This document shows, piece by piece, positions 19,492 to 27,621 of a stretch of 64,000 nucleotides of DNA. Where the stretch lies: the NCBI RefSeq assembly GCF_036607905.1, contig NZ_CP144555.1, positions 1,116,001 to 1,180,000 of the forward strand, written 5' to 3'. How positions within the stretch are numbered: the stretch's first letter is position 1; each line of letters begins with the position of its first letter. The position numbers were made by a program, and so were the translations under genes. The notes under the pieces are model-generated. The model was given only the letters and a program-made list of their open reading frames with translations. It ran no database searches and had not been told where the DNA came from. Source of the stretch: Streptomyces sp. SCSIO 75703 (GTDB lineage Bacteria; Actinomycetota; Actinomycetes; Streptomycetales; Streptomycetaceae).

Positions 19492-20645
19492 GGGTCCTCA
19501 CCGAGGGCGTCCAGTGCGTCGAGCGCGTCGAGGACGTCGTCGGCGCGCAGGCGCAGCAGCGCGGGGTCGGGCTCGGTGCCGTGCGGGTCGCCGTCCGGGC
19601 CCGGATGCCACAGGACACGGTGGCGGGGGTGGTCCGGCGGGCCCCAGCGGCTCGGCGGGACCGGGCCGAACAGGGTGACGGAGGGCGCCGCGTGGGCGGC
19701 GGCGAGGTGGGCGAGGCCGGTGTCGCCGCTCACCACGGCACCGGCGTCGGCGACCAGGGCGGCGAGCCGGTCGAGGGGCAGGCCGCCGCCGAACACGTCG
19801 GTGTCGGGCAGCCGGGCCAGCTTGGCGAGCCGCGCCACGAGGTCGGCCTCGTCCGCTCCCCCGGTCACCACGACCCGCCGGCCGCGGGCGCGCAGCACCT
19901 CGGCGACGGCCGCGTACCGCTCCACCGGCCAGCACCGGGCGGGGGCGCCGGCCCCCGGGTGCAGGACGACGGCCCCGGGCGCCGGGGACGGCACCGAGGG
20001 GCGGGGCAGCAGCAGGTCGTCGGGGTCGGCGGCGATGCCGTACGCCGTCAGCAGGCGGCACCAGCGGACGCGTTCGTGTTCCTCGGCGTACCAGAGCGGG
20101 CCGTCGATCTCCGGGGTGCCCGGGTGGGCGAACGCCAGCAGCCGGCGCGGCCCGAGGCGCTGGAGCAGCCGGTGGCTGGGCGGGCCGTCGCCGTGCAGGT
20201 CGACGGCGACGTCGGGGGGCGGGCCCGTCCAGTCGAGGGCGTGCGGGACGGCGCGGCCGGGCGCGGAGGCGGGCAGCAGCCGGTCGACGTCGCCGGTGGC
20301 CGCGGCGACGGGGGCGAGTTCGGCCGGGGCGGCGAGGACCAGCTCGTGACCGGGGTGGGACCGGTGCAGCGCCCGCAGCGCGGGCACCCCGGCGAGCAGG
20401 TCGCCGAGGCCGAGGGCACGCAGGACGAGCAGCCGGGGCGCCGTCGTGCCCGGCGACCGGCCCTCCCTCCCCTCCGGCGTGCCCCGGGCGTCGGGCACGG
20501 ACGGGAGGGGCCGGACGGTCCCGGCGTGCGCCGGGTGCACGGGGACGCCGGTGGCCGGCGGCCCTTCCGTACCGGCCCCGGACCATACGCGGGCGGGGGC
20601 GGGGCGGGCGGGAAGGCGGGGCGACGGGGGGTGGGGGTGTGTCAT
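19488..20645 (-). CDS. family 9 glycosyltransferase (heptosyltransferase-like)
   Basis: 385 residues. A disordered Pro-rich leader of about 65 residues is followed by a GT-B enzyme: LLVLRALGLGDLLAGVPALRAL is the GT9 opening, VVLHPGAGAPARCWPVERYA begins the donor-binding half, and VVSGDTGLAHLAAAHAAPSVTLFGPVPPSRWGPP is the family signature. GT9 includes the ADP-heptose:LPS heptosyltransferases, so this enzyme is a candidate to use the ADP-heptose made by HldE, encoded immediately upstream. ATGA overlaps on both sides. Confidence 0.9.
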   Translation of the reverse strand: MTHPHPPSPRLPARPAPARVWSGAGTEGPPATGVPVHPAHAGTVRPLPSVPDARGTPEGREGRSPGTTAPRLLVLRALGLGDLLAGVPALRALHRSHPGHELVLAAPAELAPVAAATGDVDRLLPASAPGRAVPHALDWTGPPPDVAVDLHGDGPPSHRLLQRLGPRRLLAFAHPGTPEIDGPLWYAEEHERVRWCRLLTAYGIAADPDDLLLPRPSVPSPAPGAVVLHPGAGAPARCWPVERYAAVAEVLRARGRRVVVTGGADEADLVARLAKLARLPDTDVFGGGLPLDRLAALVADAGAVVSGDTGLAHLAAAHAAPSVTLFGPVPPSRWGPPDHPRHRVLWHPGPDGDPHGTEPDPALLRLRADDVLDALDALDALGEDP

Positions 20646-22018
20646 GGGGTTTCCTGGGCGGCTCGGGTCAGCAGGGTGGTGGAGGAACGGCCGTCGAGGT
20701 AGGGCAGCAGGACCGCCTGGCCGCCCCACTCGTCGAGCAGCCCGGCTTCCGGGAGGTCGGCGCCCGCGTAGTCGCCGCCCTTGACCCACACGTCGGGGCG
20801 CAGGTCGCCGAGGAGGCGTTCGGGGGTGTCCTCGTCGAACACGGCGACCGCGTCGACGCAGGCCAGCGCCCGCAGGACCCGGGCGCGGTCGGCGAGCGGG
20901 CTGACGGGACGGCCCGCGCCCTTGCGGCGCCGTACCGAGGCGTCGGAGTTGACGCACACCACCAGGCAGTCGCCGAGTCGCCGCGCGGCCTGGAGGAGGC
21001 CGACGTGCCCGGCGTGCAGCAGGTCGAAGCAGCCTCCCGCGGCGACGACGGTGCCGTGCGCGCCGCGGACCCGGGCGGCCACCGCGTACGGGTCGTCCGG
21101 GCCGGGCCCGTCCGGCGGGGGCGCCGCCGGTGCGGCGTCGGCGCGGGGCAGCGCCCCGGCACCGCCCGCGGCGACGAAGGCCCCCGCCGCGCCCACCGCG
21201 CCCTCGACGGCCTCCCCGACCAGCGCCCCGTCGGCGAGCAGCCCGGCCGCCGTCGCCGCGAACCGGTCCCCGGCACCGCAGGCGTCGCCCGCGTGGGCGG
21301 CGGACGCGGGAAAGAGCAGCGGGTGTTCCCCGTACGACAGCAGCGCGCCGCGCGGGCCGAGGGTCACCGCGACCGCGGCGGTCCGCCACCGCCGCACCAG
21401 CGCGGCGGCGTCGTGCGCGGCGGCGCGCAGGCCGCCGTCGGGGCGGCCCTCGGGCGGGGCGAAGCCGTGCGCCTCCTTCTCGGCGGGGGTGACCAGGCGG
21501 GTGCCGGGCACCGGCGGTCCGCCGCGCGGGTGCGGGTCCCAGACGAGCGGGGGCCGTTCGGCCAGCAGGTCCCGCAGGGTTTCGGCGGCGCCCCGCCCGT
21601 AGTCGGAGACGAGGACGGCGCGGGCGGAGCGGAGCGCGGCGCGGGCCTCGGCGGTGGCCTCGCGGGCCCGGCCGCCGCCCCGGTCGAGGCGGACGACGGG
21701 CCGGCCGCTCGCCAGTACCCGGGTCTTCTCGGGCAGCGGTCCGTCCAGCGGGAGCGCCACCAACCGCACCCGGGGAGGGAGCAGTTCGCGCAGCGCACGG
21801 CCCGCCTCGTCGTCACCGGCCCCGGTGATGAGGGTGACCTCGCGGCCGTCGCGGGCGGCGAGGCAGGCGGCGAGCGCGGCGCCCCCGGGGCGCAGGTGTT
21901 CCGCGCACTCGGCGATCACCGGCACGGGCGCGTCGGGCGCGAGCCGGTCGGCCGAACCGGTCACGTCACGGTCCAGCAGGGCGTCTCCGACCACGGTCAG
22001 GGGGGTGCGGTCAGGCAT
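20642..22018 (-). CDS. hldE: bifunctional heptose 7-phosphate kinase / heptose 1-phosphate adenylyltransferase
   Basis: 458 residues. The N-terminal part (to about residue 300) is a PfkB-type sugar kinase, with GAALAACLAA near residue 45 and the anion-hole motif HAGDACGAGDRFAA near 270. The C-terminal part from about residue 325 is a cytidylyltransferase-fold nucleotidyltransferase with the HxGH-type motif GCFDLLHAGHVG and VKGGDY. In Gram-negatives this enzyme converts D-glycero-D-manno-heptose 7-phosphate to the 1,7-bisphosphate and later adds AMP to make ADP-heptose. The ATG overlaps the gmhA end by eight bases. Confidence 0.92.
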   Translation of the reverse strand: MPDRTPLTVVGDALLDRDVTGSADRLAPDAPVPVIAECAEHLRPGGAALAACLAARDGREVTLITGAGDDEAGRALRELLPPRVRLVALPLDGPLPEKTRVLASGRPVVRLDRGGGRAREATAEARAALRSARAVLVSDYGRGAAETLRDLLAERPPLVWDPHPRGGPPVPGTRLVTPAEKEAHGFAPPEGRPDGGLRAAAHDAAALVRRWRTAAVAVTLGPRGALLSYGEHPLLFPASAAHAGDACGAGDRFAATAAGLLADGALVGEAVEGAVGAAGAFVAAGGAGALPRADAAPAAPPPDGPGPDDPYAVAARVRGAHGTVVAAGGCFDLLHAGHVGLLQAARRLGDCLVVCVNSDASVRRRKGAGRPVSPLADRARVLRALACVDAVAVFDEDTPERLLGDLRPDVWVKGGDYAGADLPEAGLLDEWGGQAVLLPYLDGRSSTTLLTRAAQETP

Positions 22019-22628
22019 GCGTGCCCTCGCTCTCCCCGGGCCCGGCGGCCCCGGGCCCCTCGTGCAGGGCCGCGTCGAAGGCCGCGCAGACCATGTGCAC
22101 GGCGACCAGGTGGAGTTCCTGGACGGTGGCCGTCGAGAGGGCCTCGACGCACAGGGACTCGTCGCTGCCCGCCATGAGCGGGTTGGGGGCGCGGCCGGTG
22201 AGCGCCCAGACGCGGACCCCGGCGGCGCGGGCCGCGTCGGCCGCGGAGAGCAGGTTGGCGCTGGCACCGCTGGTGGACAGCAGCATCAGCACGTCGCCGG
22301 GGCGCCCGTGGGCGCGGACCTGGCGGGCGAACACCTCGTCCACGCCGTAGTCGTTGGCGATCGCCGTGGTGCTGGAGGTGTCGGCGTGCAGGGCGAGGGC
22401 GGAGAAGGGCGGCCGGTCGTCGCGGTAGCGGCCGACGAGTTCGGCGGTGAGGTGCTGGGCCTGGGCGGCGCTGCCGCCGTTGCCCGCGGCGAGCAGCCGT
22501 CCGCCGCCGGAGAGGACGGCGGCGAGCCCGCGGCCCCAGTCCTCGGTGCGGTGCGCGCGGGCGCGGAAGGCCCCCAGCGCCTCCTGGAGCCGGTCGCAGT
22601 GCCCGAGGACGGGCGGGTGGACGGTCAT
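22011..22628 (-). CDS. gmhA: sedoheptulose 7-phosphate isomerase (SIS domain)
   Basis: 205-residue SIS-domain protein that should isomerise sedoheptulose 7-phosphate to D-glycero-D-manno-heptose 7-phosphate, the first committed step. LLAAGNGGSAAQAQHLTAELVGRY near residue 45, LLSTSGASANLLSAADAAR near 120, and the C-terminal VQELHLVAVHMVCAAFD are GmhA signatures, the last bearing the metal-site His. GGAGGTGG stands five bases before the ATG, which shares one base with the upstream stop (TGATG). Isomerase, kinase/adenylyltransferase and phosphatase are all in this operon. Confidence 0.92.
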   Translation of the reverse strand: MTVHPPVLGHCDRLQEALGAFRARAHRTEDWGRGLAAVLSGGGRLLAAGNGGSAAQAQHLTAELVGRYRDDRPPFSALALHADTSSTTAIANDYGVDEVFARQVRAHGRPGDVLMLLSTSGASANLLSAADAARAAGVRVWALTGRAPNPLMAGSDESLCVEALSTATVQELHLVAVHMVCAAFDAALHEGPGAAGPGESEGTHA

Positions 22629-23845
22629 CACGCCACCTCCTTCGACAGGGCGTGGTCGGCGACGGTCAGCCGGTAGACCTCTTCGGCTCTGTCGGCGACG
22701 CTCCGCCAGGTGTAGTGGGCGAGGACGCGGGCCCGGCCGGCCGCGCCGTGGCGGCGGCGCAGGGCACCGTCGGCGAGGAGTTCCCGGGCCGCGCCGGCGA
22801 TCGCCGCCGGGTCCCCGGGCGGGACGAGGCGCCCGGTGCCCCGGTCGGCGACGGAGTCGCGGTGGCCGCCGACGTCGGTGGCGACGACGGGCACGCCGCA
22901 GGCCATCGCCTCCAGCGGCACGATGCCGAACGGCTCGTAGACCGGGGTGCACAGCACCAGGTCGGCGCTGCCGAGCAGGGCCGGCATGTCCCCGGGGTCG
23001 ACCGCGCCGAGCAGCCGGACCCGGTCGGCGACGCCGGCGCGGTGCGCGAGGCCGGTCAGCCGCCGGGCCTCGGGATCGGCGCCGAGGTCGGCGGCCGGGG
23101 GCCCGCCGGCGACGAGGAGTTCGGTGTCGGGCAGCGCGGCGAGGGCGCGGACGGCCTGGTCGAACCCCTTGCGCGGGACGAGCCGGCCGCAGGCGAGCAG
23201 CCGGTGGCGCCGCCGCCGCGCGGGGGTGCGGGCGCCGACGGCGCCGGGCCGGAAGTGCGCCGCGTCGACACCGCAGGGCACCACGGAGACCCGGTGGGCC
23301 GGCACGCCCATGGCGGCGAGTTCGACGACCTCGTCGGTGCAGGTGGCCAGGACGCGTTCGCAGCCGCGGCCGAGGCGGCGTTCGACGCCGACGCGCTCGG
23401 CGGGGCTGGTGTCGCGCGGGCCCTGGTGGCGCCGCTTGACGGTGCCGAGGGCGTGGAAGGTCTGCACGAGCGGGATGCCGTGCGGGCGCACCCCGACCCC
23501 GCAGGCCAGGCCGGACATCCAGAAGTGGGCGTGCGCCACGTCGGGCCGCTCCACCGCCCAGGCGCGCGCCAGACGGGCGCCGAAGGCGGGCATGTACGGG
23601 AACAGGTCGTCCTTGGGCACGCCCTCGGGCGGGCCGGCCGGCACGTGCTCGACGACCGCGCCGCCGGGCAGCGGCACCCGGTCCGGCAGGTCCGGATCGT
23701 CCCGGCGGGTGTAGACGGTGACGTCGTGGCCGCGCCGGGCCAGTTCCTCGCCGAGGCGGGCCACGTAGACGTTCTGGCCGCCCGCGTCGACCCCGCCGAG
23801 CGCGGCGAGCGGGCTCGCGTGTTCGGACACCAGGGCGATCCTCAT
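22628..23845 (-). CDS. family 4 glycosyltransferase
   Basis: 405-residue GT-B glycosyltransferase of family 4. MRIALVSEHASPLAALGGVDAGGQNVYV is the N-terminal acceptor-domain start, similar to sucrose-phosphate-synthase/MshA-like members. VPCGVDAAHFRP marks the domain border near residue 205. The catalytic donor motif is TPVYEPFGIVPLEAMACGVPVVATDVGG near 320, with the E-x7-E arrangement. The start overlaps the previous gene by ATGA. MshA-like sequences often transfer GlcNAc, but context here suggests a glycan elongation enzyme. Confidence 0.9.
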   Translation of the reverse strand: MRIALVSEHASPLAALGGVDAGGQNVYVARLGEELARRGHDVTVYTRRDDPDLPDRVPLPGGAVVEHVPAGPPEGVPKDDLFPYMPAFGARLARAWAVERPDVAHAHFWMSGLACGVGVRPHGIPLVQTFHALGTVKRRHQGPRDTSPAERVGVERRLGRGCERVLATCTDEVVELAAMGVPAHRVSVVPCGVDAAHFRPGAVGARTPARRRRHRLLACGRLVPRKGFDQAVRALAALPDTELLVAGGPPAADLGADPEARRLTGLAHRAGVADRVRLLGAVDPGDMPALLGSADLVLCTPVYEPFGIVPLEAMACGVPVVATDVGGHRDSVADRGTGRLVPPGDPAAIAGAARELLADGALRRRHGAAGRARVLAHYTWRSVADRAEEVYRLTVADHALSKEVA

Positions 23846-24792
23846 CGGGCCACCTCCTTGAGCAGCCGCTCCCAGTCGTCCAGGAAGCGGGGCAGCCCGT
23901 AGCGGGACAGGGCTGCGGCGCGGGCCCGTTCGCCGACGGCGCGCGCGTGGCCGGGATCGGCCAGGAAGTCCCCTACGGCGTCGGTCAGGACGTCGACGCG
24001 GTGGGAGACCACCCCCGCGCCGGGGGGCACCGCCTCGGGGACCTCGGTGGTGGCGAGCGCGACCACGGGCATGCCCAGGTGCATCGCCTCCAGCAGGGAC
24101 AGGCCCAGCGAGGTCCAGCGCACGGGGTGGACGTAGACGCGCCGCCGGGCCAGTTCGGTGTGCAGCCGGCTCTGGACGACGTCCTCGGTGCGGCAGCGGT
24201 CCGGGGCGAGGCCCAGGTGGCCGGCGAGGCCGTCGGTGCGCATGCCGAACACGTCGAGCGGGGCGGCCCGCGCGAACTCGGGCAGCAGGTCGGTGCCGGT
24301 GGTCCGGCCGCGCCGCACCGGTTCGTTGACGACGACCGCGGCCCGTTCCAGCTCGCCGGTCCAGCGGTGGCCCGGGTCGACGATGCCGTGCTCGACGACG
24401 GTGGCGGGCGTGGGGCCGGCGTCCCACATCAGCCGGTTGAAGTGGGTGACGTGGACGAGGGTGGCGCCGGGGATGTCCGCGGCGGGGTGACGGGTGCGGG
24501 GCACGTCGCCGTCTGGCGCGTTGTGCTCCAGGTACACCAGCGGCGGTCGGCGGCCCAGCCACCGGTCGACCAGGGCGAGTTCGTGCGGGCGTTGCAGGAC
24601 GACGACGTCGACGTCCGCGTCCCGCAGCCGTTCCGGGGGCACCTCGACGACCGAGTCGGGCCAGCGCCAGGTGCGGGCGCGGCCGAGGCCGTCGGGCCCG
24701 CGGTCGGGGGTGACGGGGACGAGGTAGGTGTGCGGGCCCCGCACGAACGCCGTGGTCCACGAGCCGTGCACGTGCCACAGGAGAATCCTCAT
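23842..24792 (-). CDS. glycosyltransferase (GT-B, family 4-like)
   Basis: 316 residues, starting MRILLWHVHGSWTTAFVRGPH. The N-terminal half contains VVVLQRPHELALVDRWL and LVYLEHNAPDGDVPRT; the C-terminal half ends in a GT4-like donor site, HPVRWTSLGLSLLEAMHLGMPVVALATTEVPEAV. It is shorter than a typical GT4 enzyme but both lobes are present. ATGA overlaps at both ends place it in the operon. The acidic pair of the E-x7-E motif is only partly preserved, so substrate and even activity should be treated with caution. Confidence 0.82.
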   Translation of the reverse strand: MRILLWHVHGSWTTAFVRGPHTYLVPVTPDRGPDGLGRARTWRWPDSVVEVPPERLRDADVDVVVLQRPHELALVDRWLGRRPPLVYLEHNAPDGDVPRTRHPAADIPGATLVHVTHFNRLMWDAGPTPATVVEHGIVDPGHRWTGELERAAVVVNEPVRRGRTTGTDLLPEFARAAPLDVFGMRTDGLAGHLGLAPDRCRTEDVVQSRLHTELARRRVYVHPVRWTSLGLSLLEAMHLGMPVVALATTEVPEAVPPGAGVVSHRVDVLTDAVGDFLADPGHARAVGERARAAALSRYGLPRFLDDWERLLKEVAR

Positions 24793-25778
24793 GCCTCCCC
24801 CAGCAGTTTCTCGACGGCCGCCGCCACGTCGGGGCCGGTGACGGAGTCCAGGCAGGGGTGGCCGGGGACGGGGCACTCCCGGGCCCTGCTGCCCGCGCAG
24901 GGCGCGTCCTGGTCTCCGAGCAGCACGGACGGCACGCCGTAGGGCCGCCAGCGCCCGGCCGGCACGACCGGCGCGAACAGCGAGACGACGGGGGTGCCGA
25001 CCGCCGCGGCGAGGTGCGCCGGTGCCGTGTTGCCGGTGACGACGGCCCCCGCGCCCGCGAGGACGCCGGCCAGTTCCGGGGCGCCCGTACGGCCGCCGAG
25101 GTCGGTGCCGTGCCGGCCGGCGACGTGGGCGGTCAGGTCCCGTTCGCCGGAGCCGCCGGTGACCAGCACCCGGTGCCCGGCGGCGGCCAGTTCACGCACC
25201 GCCTCGGCCGCCCGCGCGGCGCTCCAGGCCCGCGCGGGCACGCTGGCGCCGGGGTGCAGCACGACGTACGGTCCCGGTCCCGTCAAGCGACCGGTGCGGG
25301 GCGGTGGATGGACGCGCAGGCGCCCGTCGTCGGACTGGGGGAAACCCGCCGCTCCCGCGAGGTCGAGCGCCGCCTCGGCCTCGTGGGCGCCGGGGGCCCG
25401 CCGGTGGCGCACGTCCAGCAGGGAGCCGGGGTAGTCGACGCTGTCCGCGGCGATGCGGCCGACGCCGGCCAGGCGCAGCACCAGGGCGGTGGGCAGCGGG
25501 GACTGGTGGAACGAGGTGAGGATCAGCGCCGTGTCCGCGTCGATCCGGCCGACCAGCGCGTCGATGTCCTCGCGGCGGACGAGGGGCGGGTCGAAACCGC
25601 CCCAGGGCGCGTCCCACACCAGCACCTCGTCCACGCCGGGCAGCAGGCGGGCGGCGGGGGCGCCCCGGGGTCCGCACAGCAGGGTGACGTGGTCGGCGCG
25701 GGCGGCGACGGCGCGCACGGCGGGCCCGGCGAGCAGGACGTCGCCGAAACTGTCGAGCCGCGTGACGAGTGCCTTCAT
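24789..25778 (-). CDS. family 9 glycosyltransferase (heptosyltransferase-like)
   Basis: 329-residue GT-B enzyme of family 9, the second in this operon. MKALVTRLDSFGDVLLAGPAVRAVAA is a classic GT9 opening, YVVLHPGASVPARAWSAARAAEAV begins the donor lobe near residue 175, and VVTGNTAPAHLAAAVGTPVVSLFAP near 265 is the family signature. A Cys-containing tail (PCAGSRARECPVPGHPCLDSV) is also seen in bacterial heptosyltransferases. With HldE and GmhA/B in the same operon, ADP-heptose is the most natural donor. Start ATG has GGAGG upstream and an ATGA overlap. Confidence 0.9.
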   Translation of the reverse strand: MKALVTRLDSFGDVLLAGPAVRAVAARADHVTLLCGPRGAPAARLLPGVDEVLVWDAPWGGFDPPLVRREDIDALVGRIDADTALILTSFHQSPLPTALVLRLAGVGRIAADSVDYPGSLLDVRHRRAPGAHEAEAALDLAGAAGFPQSDDGRLRVHPPPRTGRLTGPGPYVVLHPGASVPARAWSAARAAEAVRELAAAGHRVLVTGGSGERDLTAHVAGRHGTDLGGRTGAPELAGVLAGAGAVVTGNTAPAHLAAAVGTPVVSLFAPVVPAGRWRPYGVPSVLLGDQDAPCAGSRARECPVPGHPCLDSVTGPDVAAAVEKLLGEA

Positions 25779-26590
25779 CGAAGCCTCCGGGAGGTCGCCG
25801 GGGGCGGGGTCTGGGGGGCGGTCGAGGGGCGGAGGGTGGTCGAGGGGTGGGAGGGCGTCTCGCCGGGCGCCGTCGGCGTGTCGGCAGTGAGACGGGAACG
25901 GGGAGCCTCGGGCGTGTCGGGCGCCGTCGGCGTGCCGGGGTCGGGGCGCCTCGGCGTGTCGGGCTGCCCCGGCGTGTCGGCGGTCAGACGGAAGCGGGGC
26001 ACCTCGCGCGTGTCGGGCGCCGTCGGCGTGCCGGGGTCGGGGCGCCTCGGCGTGTCGGGCTGCCCCGGCGTGTCGGCGGTGAGGAGGGCGCGTACGGCGG
26101 TCGGCAGGTCCGGGGCGACGTGGTCCGCGGCCGACGTCTCCGCCGGACGGGTCCGGTCGTTCGGGACGAGGACGCCCCGTGCGCCGGCCCGTTCCGCCGC
26201 CTCGATGTCGGCGCCGATGTCGCCGATGACCACACAGTCGGCCGGGTGGACGCAGATCCGCCCCGCCGCCCACAGCACCAGGCCGGGCCGGGGCTTGCGG
26301 CAGTGGCAGCCGTCGTCGGGGCCGTGCGGGCAGACGGCCCACACGTCGAAGGGGCCGAGGAGGTCGTCGACGCGACGGTTGACGTGCCGGACCCCGGCGT
26401 CGGTGACCAGTCCGCGCGCGATGCCGGACTGGTTGGTGACCACGCCGGTGCGGATGCCGTGCGCGCGCAGCAGCGCGACCGCCTCGCGGGCGCCGTCGAC
26501 GGGCCGCACCCGGTCCGGGTCGCCGTTGTAGGGGACGTCGTGGACGAGGGTGCCGTCGCGGTCGAAGAGCACCGCCTTGAGGGGGCTCAT
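25775..26590 (-). CDS. gmhB: heptose bisphosphate phosphatase (HAD family) with repetitive C-terminal tail
   Basis: 271 residues. Residues 1-175 form a HAD phosphatase of the GmhB/histidinol-phosphatase group: FDRDGTL near residue 10 (nucleophile Asp), VVTNQSGIARG near 50, a zinc-binding loop with CPHGPDDGCHCRKPRPG near 88, and VVIGDIGADIEAAERAG near 120. It should remove the 7-phosphate from heptose 1,7-bisphosphate. The last 95 residues are not part of the fold: two 32-residue units beginning LTADTPGQPDTP plus a partial third form a Pro/Thr/Asp-rich tail. Confidence 0.9.
   Translation of the reverse strand: MSPLKAVLFDRDGTLVHDVPYNGDPDRVRPVDGAREAVALLRAHGIRTGVVTNQSGIARGLVTDAGVRHVNRRVDDLLGPFDVWAVCPHGPDDGCHCRKPRPGLVLWAAGRICVHPADCVVIGDIGADIEAAERAGARGVLVPNDRTRPAETSAADHVAPDLPTAVRALLTADTPGQPDTPRRPDPGTPTAPDTREVPRFRLTADTPGQPDTPRRPDPGTPTAPDTPEAPRSRLTADTPTAPGETPSHPSTTLRPSTAPQTPPPATSRRLR
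25856..26083 (-). repeat. in-frame 96-bp tandem repeat in gmhB
   Basis: Two full 96-bp units (26083-25988 and 25987-25892) and a partial third encode the 32-residue LTADTPG repeats at the GmhB C-terminus. The unit is a multiple of three and nearly identical between copies at the DNA level, suggesting recent duplication; copy-number change would keep the frame and the ATGA junction to the next gene. Confidence 0.88.
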
Positions 26591-27621
26591 GCGGCCACCT
26601 CCCGCCAGGCCGGGGCGGCGCGGTACCGCCACAGCCCGCTCAGCCGGTGCCAGGTGGCGGCCGGCGGGATGAGCACGCTGGTGACGACCATGGCGGCGAC
26701 CTCCTCCCGGTTCCGCGGTCCGGGCGCGATGCGGGCCCAGGCGAACTCGCCGGTGCCCGCCGCCCAGCCGAGCCCGGCGACCGCCGCGGCCCGGGGCCGG
26801 CCGGCCGCGGCCAGCACGAGCGCGGCGAGGCCCGCCGCGGTGACGGCGGCGTGGCGGCGGATACGGCCCCGGGGCGCGACCGCCTTGGCCCACCAGTCGG
26901 GACCGTGCAGGCGCCGCATGAGGGCGTCGTCGGCGTTGCCGCGCTGCTGCCGCAGGGAGACCCAGCGGGAGGCGGGCCGGACCGGGTGCCGGGTGGTGCG
27001 CCGGCCACGGCGGATGCGCCAGCCCTGGTCGAGCACGCGCAGCGCGAGGTCGGCGTCCTCCCGGTAGGCCCGGGTGAACCGCTCGTCGAAGCCGCCGACC
27101 TGTTTGAGGACGTCGGTGCGGTAGGCCATGTCGGCGGTGATCCAGCGGGCCCGCGCGAGGCCCGCGGTGCCGCGTTCCCAGTCGGTGGGCCGGCGCTCGC
27201 CGGGCAGCGGCACGGCGATCACGCCCTGGACGGCGCCCGTGTCGGGGGCCACCTCGGCGAGGTCCTGCACCAACTGGGCGCGCCAGTGCGGCCCGACCTG
27301 CACGTCGTCGTCCAGGAAGGCGGTCCACGGCGCGATCACCGCGCGCATCCCGGTGTTGCGGGCGGCGGCGGGCCCCCGGCCCCCGCTGCGCAGCACCACG
27401 GTGCGCTCGCGCAGGTCGCCGAGGACACTCATCGGGTGCTCCAGCGCGGCGGGGTCCTCGTGGGGGCCGGGGCGGTCGTCGACGAGCACGATCTCGTCCG
27501 GTCCCGGTCCGGTCGAGGCGGCCAGCGCGGCCAGGCAGTCGGCCAGCGTGTCCCGTACGAGGGTGGGGATCACCACGGCGTACCCGGTCAGGGCGGGATC
27601 GGTCAGGGCGCGGTCGGTCAT
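26587..27621 (-). CDS. family 2 glycosyltransferase
   Basis: 344-residue GT-A glycosyltransferase. YAVVIPTLVRDTLADCL is the N-terminal strand; VLVDDRPGP near residue 45 and AFLDDDVQVGP near 105 carry the nucleotide- and metal-binding acids. VGGFDERFTRAYREDADLALRVLDQGW near 170 is the acceptor loop with the ED catalytic motif. A C-terminal segment from about 260 has one or two hydrophobic stretches (AAVTAAGLAALVLAAAG) that may anchor it to the membrane. ATGA overlaps both neighbours. Confidence 0.88.
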   Translation of the reverse strand: MTDRALTDPALTGYAVVIPTLVRDTLADCLAALAASTGPGPDEIVLVDDRPGPHEDPAALEHPMSVLGDLRERTVVLRSGGRGPAAARNTGMRAVIAPWTAFLDDDVQVGPHWRAQLVQDLAEVAPDTGAVQGVIAVPLPGERRPTDWERGTAGLARARWITADMAYRTDVLKQVGGFDERFTRAYREDADLALRVLDQGWRIRRGRRTTRHPVRPASRWVSLRQQRGNADDALMRRLHGPDWWAKAVAPRGRIRRHAAVTAAGLAALVLAAAGRPRAAAVAGLGWAAGTGEFAWARIAPGPRNREEVAAMVVTSVLIPPAATWHRLSGLWRYRAAPAWREVAA

